A stretch of DNA of 64,000 nt, taken from Solitalea lacus. Lineage in GTDB: Bacteria > Bacteroidota > Bacteroidia > Sphingobacteriales > Sphingobacteriaceae. Numbering within the stretch: position 1 is the first letter of the stretch; every line of letters starts with the position of its first letter. The position numbers and the translations under genes were made by a program. Under the pieces are notes generated by a model. It made no database searches. It saw only the letters and a program-made list of their open reading frames with translations, and had not been told where the DNA came from. The DNA lies in the NCBI RefSeq assembly GCF_022014595.1, contig NZ_CP091740.1:2778200-2842199 (forward strand). The letters are read 5' to 3'. Shown in pieces: positions 52,086 through 60,561 of the stretch.

Positions 52086-52847
52086 ATGGAAAATTTACCA
52101 GGTACCTCACGTCATTGGTTGTTATTGCTTATACTATGTGTTGCAAGCATGATAACCCATGCCCAAGGCAAAAAATGGCATTATATAGTTGAACCCTACA
52201 TATTGTTTCCCAACATGCATGGTACAATAGGCTTAGGAAATTTACCGGATGCAGATATTGATGAAAACCCAGGTGATATTTTCAATCACCTGCAATTAGG
52301 AGCCATGCTTTATGCAGAAGCAACAAATAATAAATGGACTATTAGCTCAGACCTACTTTATATGGATCTTGGAGAAGATGTAACGAGCAGTTCCATAATA
52401 TCCTCTGGCGATGTGGATGCCAGACAATTAGGTTGGGAAGTTGATGGTTTATATAAGGTGTTACCTTGGTTGGATGTAGGAGCAGGAGCAATATTAAATG
52501 CCATTAAATCAGAAGCAAACCTAACAGTAAATAGTCCAACAGGCCCTAGTGAGTTGAATCGCGAAATTTCCAAAACCTGGGTAGATCCCGCACTTGTTGC
52601 CAGGGCAATGTTTCCTTTAGATAAATGGTTATTTCAATTGCGTGGTAATATAGGTGGTTTTGGTCTTGGTTCTGATCTAGCATGGCAACTGCAAGGGTAT
52701 GCCACTTATCGTTTCTCTAATCTATTTATGCTAACAGCAGGATATCGCGTATTCAATATTGATTACTCTAGCGGTAGCGGTCAGGATCGTCTTTTATATG
52801 ATGTTACCACTTTTGGCCCTGTGATTAAGTTTGGATTTAACTTTTAA
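52086..52847 (+). CDS. Outer-membrane beta-barrel protein of unknown function
   Basis: 253 residues. Signal peptide (LLLLILCVASMITHAQ) followed by alternating hydrophobic/polar strands (WHYIVEPYILFPNMHGTIGLG, VGAGAILNAI, LMLTAGYRVFNIDY) and an aromatic C-terminus (FGFNF), as in small 8-10 strand barrels. It resembles members of the OmpW/OmpA-like or 'outer membrane protein' families without a clear match. Single gene. Confidence 0.78.
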   Translation: MENLPGTSRHWLLLLILCVASMITHAQGKKWHYIVEPYILFPNMHGTIGLGNLPDADIDENPGDIFNHLQLGAMLYAEATNNKWTISSDLLYMDLGEDVTSSSIISSGDVDARQLGWEVDGLYKVLPWLDVGAGAILNAIKSEANLTVNSPTGPSELNREISKTWVDPALVARAMFPLDKWLFQLRGNIGGFGLGSDLAWQLQGYATYRFSNLFMLTAGYRVFNIDYSSGSGQDRLLYDVTTFGPVIKFGFNF

Positions 52848-52963
52848 AGAAAATAATCGATTTCTAGTAGAGTATAGTTTATTATTACAGTGCTAAAGGC
52901 TAAAAAGTATTAATCCTTTAGCACTGTTTATTTTATTCCTGAGGAAGGTCGTTGGGTTATTAT

Positions 52964-53353
52964 TTATTCTAATTTAATATTTGACTTTTTAAGCTTCTCC
53001 GCTACATAATTCATAAACTTATCCCGTTTTTCAGTACCCATAATGGCATCTAACTGAGCACTTCGAGCAGCTGTTGCAAACTCAGCTAATTTTTCCTTGT
53101 CTTCCTCAGTTTTAGCATATCTGTTAATTCTGTCCAAGGTTGACAAATAGCAAACATTCACATTGTCAATATCTTCCAATTGAGTTGGAGTCATTTTGAG
53201 TTCATTTTTTAAATACTTCTGATTGTCTTCTCTAAAAGCTTTTGCTTTCATCATTTTTTCTTCTTTTGACAAATCAGACCATTTTTGGTTTTGAGCGCTG
53301 GCAACCTGCAAACTAACAAGGGTTACAACCAACAAGAGCATAAACTTTTTCAT
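52964..53353 (-). CDS. Small secreted helical protein of unknown function
   Basis: 129 residues from ATG 53353 (MKKFMLLLVVTLVSLQVASAQ is a signal peptide; an earlier ATG at 53392 would put 13 residues ahead of it). The mature part is charged and helical (KMMKAKAFREDNQKYLKNELKMTPTQLEDIDN) and contains LTPxQ-like spacing reminiscent of Spy/CpxP-type periplasmic chaperones, but the match is weak. Function unknown. Confidence 0.65.
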   Translation of the reverse strand: MKKFMLLLVVTLVSLQVASAQNQKWSDLSKEEKMMKAKAFREDNQKYLKNELKMTPTQLEDIDNVNVCYLSTLDRINRYAKTEEDKEKLAEFATAARSAQLDAIMGTEKRDKFMNYVAEKLKKSNIKLE

Positions 53354-53525
53354 AACATAAATTTTGATTTTAAAATTTTTCAGCAAAAACATCAGCTAAA
53401 CAGATGTAAACTTCTTTCAAGTAGTTAGACAAGTCTTAATTTACCAATTTACTCCTGATTTACAAATACCACTACGCATAATTATATGTAAATAAACACT
53501 TTGAAGCACCCCCCAATAAAAGGAC

Positions 53526-53563
53526 ATAAAAAAACGCCCTTTTAGTTTTAGCTAAAAAGGCGT
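53526..53563 (-). terminator. Terminator after the second DUF6580 gene
   Basis: Stem ACGCCCTTTTAG/CTAAAAAGGCGT (11 of 12 pairs) with a short loop; on the minus strand it is followed by a long T-run. Confidence 0.85.
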
Positions 53564-53588
53564 CTAAAATATATTTTTAAAACTTTAA

Positions 53589-54110
53589 CTAGCGAACTGC
53601 TAAAGCCGGATATTGCTTTTCCAGTAAATAAAATCCCCCGAAAAAAATCAGATTAAAGAAAACGGTACCTGCAAGCATATTCCAAAAGAAGGGAATTGCA
53701 GCAGTGTAGCATAATAATAATCCTTCAAATGTTTGAGGATACATTGTACCGCCAAACCATACAAAGAAGTTGCTTACAACAAAAAACAAAACTGCAGAAG
53801 CCAAAGTTGCAAGTACAACATTTTTAACACCAACTTTATTGCGCAACATAAAGCCTATAATAACAATACCTACAAAACTTGCATAAACAGCAGGTGAAAA
53901 CCCGTAAGGGATAAACAAGTCGCTGATAAACATTGCAGCCAAAGGCATAATTACAGCTAATCGCTTATCTGCATACATTGCACCTCCAAATAAGGCTAAT
54001 GAACCAATAGCAGTAAAGTTAGGTGGGTGTGGTAAGAAGCGGGTAATAGCCGCTATTACTATCATTAAAGTTACCACGGCAAAACGCGGATTGATCAGTT
54101 TATTTTCCAT
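53589..54110 (-). CDS. DUF6580 family membrane protein, second copy
   Basis: 173 residues, the same architecture as the protein at 45384-45932: FTAIGSLALFGGAMYADKRLAVIMPLAAMFISD early, and WFGGTMYPQTFEGLLLCYTAAIPFFWNMLAGTVFFN late. It lies about 8 kb from the B12 cluster, on the opposite strand, with no riboswitch seen upstream. Divergence between the copies suggests different substrates or duties. Confidence 0.82.
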   Translation of the reverse strand: MENKLINPRFAVVTLMIVIAAITRFLPHPPNFTAIGSLALFGGAMYADKRLAVIMPLAAMFISDLFIPYGFSPAVYASFVGIVIIGFMLRNKVGVKNVVLATLASAVLFFVVSNFFVWFGGTMYPQTFEGLLLCYTAAIPFFWNMLAGTVFFNLIFFGGFYLLEKQYPALAVR

Positions 54111-54167
54111 ATATCAAAAGTACTAAAAATAGAGTAGGGTATTAAAATCTATAAAAACTAACGCCAA

Positions 54168-54410
54168 TTAAAGAGCTGACAGCTGTTCCTCAAAATCTGC
54201 ATCCATTTGGCGAAAGCGATCCATCACTTTAGTAAGAAAATCTTCATTCAGCATTTTCTTTACATCATCCAAACCAAAAATCAGGTCTATTTCGGCTACT
54301 TTATAAGTTTGTTCTAAACTGCCCTTCTCAAATTTGATGATAAACTTTTGGTTCATCGCCAAAATACTCACTTTACATCCTGGAAAGGCTATTTCTTCTA
54401 CAACTCTCAT
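54168..54410 (-). CDS. Small conserved-looking hypothetical protein
   Basis: 80 residues, acidic, no signal peptide; sequence MRVVEEIAFPGCKVSILAMNQKF suggests a small alpha/beta fold with conserved F, G and D positions, then FGLDDVKKMLNEDFLTKVMDRFRQMDADFEEQL, a helical tail. No domain assigned. It precedes the DUF6580 gene by 57 nt on the same strand. Confidence 0.6.
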   Translation of the reverse strand: MRVVEEIAFPGCKVSILAMNQKFIIKFEKGSLEQTYKVAEIDLIFGLDDVKKMLNEDFLTKVMDRFRQMDADFEEQLSAL

Positions 54411-54478
54411 TTTTATTATTCAGTTATTAAATTAATGCAACAAAAGCAAAATTAGCTAACAACACAACATAAATAATA

Positions 54479-54512
54479 AGAGCCAAGTTGCTACAAAGTA
54501 GCGCTTGGCTCT
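54479..54512. terminator. Hairpin downstream of the nucleotidyltransferase gene
   Basis: Nested stems AGAGCCAAG/CTTGGCTCT and GCTAC/GTAGC; moderate T-run on the plus strand and short one on the minus strand. Confidence 0.7.
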
Positions 54513-54543
54513 AATTTTTATAATATGTTTCAGTTATTCTATC

Positions 54544-55440
54544 TTAATTCCACAATTTCTCTGGGTAAACACCATCAGCAATAAGTTTTTTAAGCGAATT
54601 ACTTACAAACTCCTTGTCTTCAGTATAGGTAACTCCAAACCATGTACTATTAGTTTCAAACACTTTAACACGTGCCGACTTTTCTTCAATCATTTCCTGA
54701 ACCGGAAGTGGAATAAAGAACTCAGATTTAGGATCGCTAGCGTTTTCTTTTACAAATTCTGCAAAACGAGTTTTAAAACGGTCGAACACATCAGGAGTAA
54801 AGCCCCAGAAGTTCATTGAAACAACGGTGCTTTCAGGTAAAACACCTTTACCGCTCTTGTCATCATATTTAATTCCTGTACCGTTGCGTTCAATTTTAGT
54901 ACGCTCAATTACCTCTGTAAGGAAACCATTTTCAACCTGGCAGCAACCACGAGAAACAGATCCATAATCAGAAAGTGTATTACTCAAAATGTAGCCTACC
55001 ATTGAATAATCGCCTTCCTTTAAGTCACCTGAAAGATATTTGGCTAAAATTTGGTATGCTTCAGGACCGTAATAGTCATCTGCGTTAATAACTGCAAAAG
55101 GCTCATTAATCTTATCAGCAGCCGCAAGTACAGCATGACCAGTACCCCAAGGTTTACCACGCTCTATACCAGTAGGGATAATATCCGAAGGCTCCTCTAA
55201 ACGTTGAATGGCATATTCAACCTCAACATGTGGTTTTAAGTTCTTATCAAATAAATCTCGAACATCTTGTTCAATTTCTTCGCGAACAATGAATACAATT
55301 TTACCAAAACCGGCTTTAACAGCATCGTATAATGAATAATCCATTAAACATTCGCCATTAGGGCCGAATTTGTCAATTTGTTTAACGCCGCCATAACGGC
55401 TTCCCATTCCTGCTGCTAAAACTAGTAAAGTAGGCTTCAT
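54544..55440 (-). CDS. Sugar-phosphate nucleotidyltransferase (GalU/RmlA-like)
   Basis: 298 residues. Rossmann-like signature LVLAAGMGSRYGGVKQIDKFGPNGECLMDYSLYDA (5-39), the activator/metal region INADDYYG (about 123), and NGTGIKYDDKSGKGVLPESTVVSMNFWGFTPDVF. It transfers a nucleotidyl group to a sugar-1-phosphate; GGVKQI matches relatives of UTP-glucose-1-phosphate uridylyltransferases, though the substrate pair cannot be set. Divergent from the FucP-like gene. Confidence 0.88.
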   Translation of the reverse strand: MKPTLLVLAAGMGSRYGGVKQIDKFGPNGECLMDYSLYDAVKAGFGKIVFIVREEIEQDVRDLFDKNLKPHVEVEYAIQRLEEPSDIIPTGIERGKPWGTGHAVLAAADKINEPFAVINADDYYGPEAYQILAKYLSGDLKEGDYSMVGYILSNTLSDYGSVSRGCCQVENGFLTEVIERTKIERNGTGIKYDDKSGKGVLPESTVVSMNFWGFTPDVFDRFKTRFAEFVKENASDPKSEFFIPLPVQEMIEEKSARVKVFETNSTWFGVTYTEDKEFVSNSLKKLIADGVYPEKLWN

Positions 55441-55722
55441 TGATAAATAGTAATTTCTATAAAGTGGTTTGCATCCAAACGAGCTTAATGCAAGTTTGGA
55501 AAGTTAATTAGTTCAAATTCAAAACGGCGTAAATATCAACATTTAAAATTAAAAGCAAAGATAAATTGGCATTATAAATTTCTTAATTAATTGAGAATAA
55601 TATAAAACGAATGCAGTTTCATTAAGAAACAATTTAAAAAATGTTAAATAATTAGTTTTATTTATGAAAAAACTTAATTACGTTAGCGCCGATAAACATT
55701 AAAAACCAAAAGATACTATACA

Positions 55723-57045
55723 ATGTCTGAAATCTCTACTTCAACCCTTGTTGCCGAGGAAAAGAAAACGTCCGCGTCAAGCAGCTTTCTTTCACCTCTT
55801 GTGATTATTTGTATGCTGTTTTTCATTTTCGGGTTTGTAACCTGGGCTAATGGAACATTAATACCGTTTTTTAAACTTTCGTTTGGTCTTACAAATGCTC
55901 AAGCGTTTTTGGTAACATTTTCCTCTTACATGGCTTATTTCTTTTTGGCTTTACCTTCCTCATGGATTTTAAAGAAAATTGGATTTAAAAATGGAATTAT
56001 TGTCGGATTATTAATATTAGGCTTGGGATCATTAATGTTTATTCCGGCAGCCCAAACCCGCACATTTGGATTATTTTTAACAGGAATTTTTGTACAGGGA
56101 GCAGCATTGGCCTTATTACAAACTGCCTCTAATCCATATTTAACGATTATTGGCCCAATTGAAAGTGCCGCAAAGCGAATTAGTTTTGCTGGTATCTGTA
56201 ATAAAACAGCAGGTATCACTGTACCTTTCATTATGGGTAGTATTTTTTTGAAAAACGCTGAAACAGTAGAGAAAAAAATTGAGGCAGCAACAGGCTTAGA
56301 AAAAGAACAGCTATTAAATGAAGTTCTAAGTCGTGTAAACACACCTTACATTGTTTTGGCGGTTTTGTTCTGCTTATTTGCTGTATTAATTAAATACACC
56401 AACTTACCTGAAGTCCAGGTGGAAGAGGATGTTGTTGATGATGCCAGCGGAGAGGTAATTAAACACAAAAGCATATTTCAATTCCCACATTTGTTCTTAG
56501 GAGCCTTCTGTATTTTTGTTTATGTAGCTGCCGAAGTTATGGCTGGAGACATTATAGGTGTTTACGGAAAAGCATTGGGAATTAGTGCTGATATTGCAAA
56601 ATATTTTACAGCTTTAACGCTGTCAGGTATGTTGATTGGCTATATTTTGGGTATTGTTGCAATTCCTAAATATATTTCACAACAGAAAGCATTAAGAATT
56701 TGTGCTATTTTAGGAATTATATTCTCTGTACTTGCCTATGTAACTTCAGGATATACCTCAGTAATCTTTATCGCATTATTAGGATTAGCTAATTCATTAA
56801 TGTGGCCTGCAATTTTCCCGCTTGGTATTAATCACTTGGGAAAATTTACAAAAACAGGTTCTGCAATTATGATTATGGGTATTGCAGGCGGTGCAATTTG
56901 GCCTTTATTTTATGCTTTTTTAGAAGATCATTTACACTTAAACTTCCAATTAGCATACTTTATCGCTATCATTCCTTGCTATTTATATATTTTGTATTTT
57001 GCAGTTTCAGGACATAAAGTTGGCTTAAAACATAAGTATAACTAA
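55723..57045 (+). CDS. FucP-type sugar:proton symporter, first copy
   Basis: 440 residues, MFS with about 12 helices. FFIFGFVTWANGTLIPFFKLSFGLT is the FHS/FucP N-terminal signature; SNPYLTIIGPIESAAKRISFAGICNKTAG and SLMWPAIFPLGINHLGKFTKTGSAIM are typical. Imports L-fucose, glucose or galactose-type sugars. Not accompanied by a catabolic gene. Terminated by an unusually long stem. Confidence 0.9.
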   Translation: MSEISTSTLVAEEKKTSASSSFLSPLVIICMLFFIFGFVTWANGTLIPFFKLSFGLTNAQAFLVTFSSYMAYFFLALPSSWILKKIGFKNGIIVGLLILGLGSLMFIPAAQTRTFGLFLTGIFVQGAALALLQTASNPYLTIIGPIESAAKRISFAGICNKTAGITVPFIMGSIFLKNAETVEKKIEAATGLEKEQLLNEVLSRVNTPYIVLAVLFCLFAVLIKYTNLPEVQVEEDVVDDASGEVIKHKSIFQFPHLFLGAFCIFVYVAAEVMAGDIIGVYGKALGISADIAKYFTALTLSGMLIGYILGIVAIPKYISQQKALRICAILGIIFSVLAYVTSGYTSVIFIALLGLANSLMWPAIFPLGINHLGKFTKTGSAIMIMGIAGGAIWPLFYAFLEDHLHLNFQLAYFIAIIPCYLYILYFAVSGHKVGLKHKYN

Positions 57046-57409
57046 GATTTTATATTTTCTAATCGTAAGGAAGGCTTGCAGACAATCTGCAAGCCTTCCT
57101 TCGTTTTAATTCTATCCTTCCAGATCAAATAAATCGATTTAGCATTACTTTTAAATTAATACCTTAACGGTCAATGAGGTTAGTTTTAACTAGTATTTAT
57201 TTTTTTGATTTTTAGAAATAGTATTTAGATTAGCCATATGAACTTTTGTAAAGAAGTATTTGTGCAAAATTTTTATTTATGTTAACATGCAATTTCAAAA
57301 GTTTTAAAATCTTCCTTGACTATTTGCAAAATGCTGAATAAACTAAGGGGAATTTTAGGGACGTTAAACAAACATTGATTTATTCGATAAACACTTACAA
57401 TCAAAAATC
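57046..57409. other. Intergenic region between two FucP-like genes
   Basis: 364 nt. The first 60 nt contain a long terminator hairpin; the remainder is AT-rich upstream DNA of the second permease. No gene, small RNA or riboswitch recognised. Confidence 0.65.
57067..57103 (+). terminator. Terminator after the first FucP-like gene
   Basis: Perfect 16-bp stem AAGGAAGGCTTGCAGA/TCTGCAAGCCTTCCTT with a 3-nt loop and T-rich tail. Confidence 0.9.
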
Positions 57410-58834
57410 ATGACTAACAGTAGTTCAACCAAATCCCAGTTTCTTACGCTGGTAACGGTATTTTTCTTTTGGGGCTTTTTAGCAGCTTCCAATGGGGTAT
57501 TTATACCGTTCTGTAAATCACATTTCGAGTTGACCCAATTACAGTCGCAGCTGATCGACTGGGCATTTTACTTTGCTTATTTCTTCGGTTCTTTAGGTTT
57601 ATATCTTATTGATAAAATCGTAGGAATCGATATTTTAAATAAAATAGGTTACAAAATGGGCATCATTTACGGATTGTTTTTCTCTGCTTTTGGAGCGTTG
57701 TTAATGATTGCGGCAGTAAACTCCGGCTCATATACCTTCATTTTGGCTTCTTTCTTTGTTATTGCTTTAGGATTCTCACTGCAACAAACCTGTGCCCAGC
57801 CATTTGCCATTTCACTTGGTGAACCAAAATCTGGTGCCAACCGATTGAGTTTTGCCGGTGGTGTTAATTCATTTGGAACAACTGTAGGTCCTATTATTGT
57901 TGGTTACTTCTTATTTGGAGGCCCAGGAGGTGATGCTTCTAGGGTAGAAATTACCTCTGTAAATACTATGTACATGATTTTAGCGGGACTGTTTGTTGCT
58001 GTTGCTTTATTCTTCATGTTCTCTAATCTTCCCAAAATTACCCACGATGAACATATTGAGCCAGGTTTAGGAGCGTTGAAATACCCTCAATTGGTTTTAG
58101 GTATGGTCGGTATTTTTATCTATGTAGGTGTTGAGGTTACTATTCAGAGTAACATGGGCGCCTTGTTAAAATTGCCTGAGTTTGGTGGTTATGAAGAATC
58201 TCAAATTGCTCACTTTATTTCATTATACTGGGCCAGTTTGATGATTGGACGTTGGACAGGTGCTATTTCAGTATTTAATTTTTCTTCGTCAACCAATAAA
58301 ATTTTGACTGTTTTCATTCCTTTCATTGCCTTTGCAGTTGCTTTGGGTGCAAATTATTTAGGCGGACATCCTATCAGTGATTTATATCCGTATGCGTTCT
58401 GTATTGTATTGTTTATTGTATGTTACTTTATAGGTGAAGATAAACCAGCAAAAACGCTTTTGATTCTTGCTTTATTTGGTGTTGTTGCCATGTTAATTGG
58501 TTTATTCGCAAAAGGCGCCGTTGCTAAGTTTGCCTTCATCAGTGGTGGTTTAGCATGTTCTATCATGTGGCCTTGTATTTTTGCTTTGGCTACAGCTGGC
58601 TTAGGTAAATACACCAGCCAGGGGTCAATGTTCTTAATTATGATGATTCTAGGCGGGGCAATCATTCCATTAGTTCAGGGAGCTATTGCCGATAGCAGTA
58701 TAGGTATTCACCAGTCATATTGGATTGCCGTTGTTTGTTTTGCTTATCTTGCATTCTTTGCCGTTCGTGTAAAAGGTATCCTTAAAGCGCAGGGTATTGA
58801 TTATGAACAGGAAGCGGTAGCGGCTGCTCACTAA
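57410..58834 (+). CDS. FucP-type sugar:proton symporter, second copy
   Basis: 474 residues, MFS, 12 helices. FFFWGFLAASNGVFIPFCKSHFELT, CAQPFAISLGEPKSGANRLSFAGGVNSFG and SIMWPCIFALATAGLGKYTSQGSMFLI give the same FHS/FucP family as the first copy, but the two are clearly diverged (different length and loop sequences). Probably a separate sugar specificity. No neighbouring isomerase, kinase or regulator. Confidence 0.9.
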   Translation: MTNSSSTKSQFLTLVTVFFFWGFLAASNGVFIPFCKSHFELTQLQSQLIDWAFYFAYFFGSLGLYLIDKIVGIDILNKIGYKMGIIYGLFFSAFGALLMIAAVNSGSYTFILASFFVIALGFSLQQTCAQPFAISLGEPKSGANRLSFAGGVNSFGTTVGPIIVGYFLFGGPGGDASRVEITSVNTMYMILAGLFVAVALFFMFSNLPKITHDEHIEPGLGALKYPQLVLGMVGIFIYVGVEVTIQSNMGALLKLPEFGGYEESQIAHFISLYWASLMIGRWTGAISVFNFSSSTNKILTVFIPFIAFAVALGANYLGGHPISDLYPYAFCIVLFIVCYFIGEDKPAKTLLILALFGVVAMLIGLFAKGAVAKFAFISGGLACSIMWPCIFALATAGLGKYTSQGSMFLIMMILGGAIIPLVQGAIADSSIGIHQSYWIAVVCFAYLAFFAVRVKGILKAQGIDYEQEAVAAAH

Positions 58835-58856
58835 TAATATTCGATTTATCTTATCT

Positions 58857-58890
58857 AAAAAGGGATTTCTGCAATGAAATCCCTTTTTGT
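58857..58890 (+). terminator. Terminator after the second FucP-like gene
   Basis: Stem AAAAAGGGATTTC/GAAATCCCTTTTT with a 6-nt loop followed by TGTTTT. Confidence 0.88.
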
Positions 58891-58965
58891 TTTCTGCAAT
58901 TCCCAGCTTGCGGTGTACAAATCGTATTACTCACTAACCATCTTCCAATTACGAGTGAAAACAAC

Positions 58966-58973
58966 TATCTTTG
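58966..58973 (+). promoter_or_regulatory. Candidate -7 box for the U32-family gene
   Basis: TATCTTTG (TAnnTTTG) 18 nt before the ATG at 58992; no clear TTG upstream at the usual spacing. Confidence 0.4.
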
Positions 58974-58991
58974 CAGGCTGATTTTTTTGTA

Positions 58992-60236
58992 ATGCAGAAT
59001 ACTAACAGATATATAGAGCTGATGGCTCCCGCCGGTAATTTCGAATCGTTGCAGGCTGCTATCGACAATGGTGCAGATTCGGTGTACTTCGGTGTTGAGC
59101 AGTTGAATATGAGGGCTGTATCATCTATTAATTTTGTTTTAGAGGATATTCCTGAAATTGTTGCCCGCTGTAAACCCAAAGGTATTCGTACCTATATCAC
59201 CCTAAATACAATTGTTTACGACCATGATATGAATATGGTTAAAAACATTGTGGGTGAAGCAAAGAAACACGGAATTACGGCAATTATTGCCGCTGACCAT
59301 GCTGTTATTGCACATGCGCGCAGTATTGGCATGGAAGTACATATTTCAACACAGGTTAACGTTACTAATGTTGAAACTGTTAAGTTTTATGCCCTGTTTG
59401 CTGATACGGTTGTTTTAAGTCGTGAGCTAAGTTTGAATCAGGTGAAAAAAATCACCGATGCCATTGAAAAAGAACAGATCAAAGGCCCTTCTGGTAAACT
59501 GGTTGAAATTGAAATTTTCGGTCATGGGGCGCTTTGTATGGCCGTATCTGGAAAATGCTATTTAAGTTTGCACACTCATAATTCTTCTGCAAACAGAGGT
59601 GCCTGTCGCCAAAACTGCCGCAAAAAATATGTGGTTACTGATGAAGATGGAATTCAGTTAGAAATCGATAACGAATACATCATGTCGCCGCAAGATTTAT
59701 GCACTATCAATTTCCTTGATAAAGTATTAGATGCAGGTGTGAGTGTATTAAAAATTGAAGGACGTGGACGTGCTGCCGATTATGTGGCTACAACTATAAA
59801 ATGTTACCGCCAGGCTATTGACTCTTATAAAGAGGATAGCTACTCTAAAGAAAAAGTTGATAACTGGATGGAGCAATTGGCAACAGTTTATAATCGTGGT
59901 TTCTGGAGTGGCTATTACTTGGGCCAGGAGCTAGGAGAATGGACAAAGGATCATCCCGGATCACATGCGACTCGTAAAAAATTGTTTGTTGGAACTGGAG
60001 AACATTACTTTACCAAAGCCGGAATTGCTCAATTTAAACTTGAAGCATTTGACATTAAAGTAGGTGATAAAATGTTAATTACCGGACCTACTACAGGGGT
60101 TAAAGAATTTGACATTGACAAACTGATGGTTAATGATGTATTTGCTGAACAAGCTGTAAAAGGCGATCAGGTTACTATACCTCTTGATTTTAAAATCCGT
60201 AAGTCTGATAAATTATATAAGTTAGTAGAAGCATAG
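58992..60236 (+). CDS. U32 family protein (RNA hydroxylase type; formerly 'collagenase')
   Basis: 414 residues from the ATG at 58992; an earlier TTG at 58971 would add 7 residues. N-terminal TIM-barrel-like domain: LMAPAGNFESLQAAIDNGADSVYFGVEQLNMR, HISTQVNVTN; cysteine set ALCMAVSGKCYLS and RGACRQNCRKKY, spaced like an iron-sulfur or metal site; C-terminal beta domain. E. coli relatives TrhP and RlhA hydroxylate tRNA U34 or 23S rRNA C2501. A small ferredoxin gene follows 40 nt downstream, fitting an electron-donor role. Confidence 0.9.
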   Translation: MQNTNRYIELMAPAGNFESLQAAIDNGADSVYFGVEQLNMRAVSSINFVLEDIPEIVARCKPKGIRTYITLNTIVYDHDMNMVKNIVGEAKKHGITAIIAADHAVIAHARSIGMEVHISTQVNVTNVETVKFYALFADTVVLSRELSLNQVKKITDAIEKEQIKGPSGKLVEIEIFGHGALCMAVSGKCYLSLHTHNSSANRGACRQNCRKKYVVTDEDGIQLEIDNEYIMSPQDLCTINFLDKVLDAGVSVLKIEGRGRAADYVATTIKCYRQAIDSYKEDSYSKEKVDNWMEQLATVYNRGFWSGYYLGQELGEWTKDHPGSHATRKKLFVGTGEHYFTKAGIAQFKLEAFDIKVGDKMLITGPTTGVKEFDIDKLMVNDVFAEQAVKGDQVTIPLDFKIRKSDKLYKLVEA

Positions 60237-60276
60237 AGCGAGGTTGCACACAGTTAAAGTGTGATTACAAAACATT

Positions 60277-60507
60277 ATGGTTATTATTACGCTGCAACGC
60301 GAAAAGTGCATTGGTTGTAATTATTGCGCAGAACTTGATCCGGAGCATTTTCGAATGTCGAAAAAGGATGGAAAGTCAAACCTACTGCACTCAGTTGATA
60401 AAAAGGGATTTCATACAGTACGCGTTCCGCATGATTTTGTTTTTGAACAGGTAGAAATCGCTGCTAATGCTTGCCCAGTGAGAATAATTAAAGTAAGTAA
60501 AATATAA
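60277..60507 (+). CDS. Small 4Fe-4S ferredoxin-like protein
   Basis: 76 residues. Cluster motif CIGCNYC (C-x2-C-x2-C) near the N-terminus and the fourth Cys in ANACPVRII near the C-terminus, as in single-cluster ferredoxins. Probably donates electrons to the U32 protein encoded just upstream. Bounded by a terminator. Confidence 0.9.
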   Translation: MVIITLQREKCIGCNYCAELDPEHFRMSKKDGKSNLLHSVDKKGFHTVRVPHDFVFEQVEIAANACPVRIIKVSKI

Positions 60508-60513
60508 GAAGAG

Positions 60514-60543
60514 AGGCTGTTTAATTTTTTAAACAGCCTTTTT
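60514..60543. terminator. Bidirectional terminator between ferredoxin and OPT genes
   Basis: Stem AGGCTGTTTAA/TTAAACAGCCT with a TTTT loop; T-run follows on the plus strand; convergent OPT gene ends 19 nt beyond. Confidence 0.87.
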
Positions 60544-60561
60544 CAATATATGTTCAAATTA

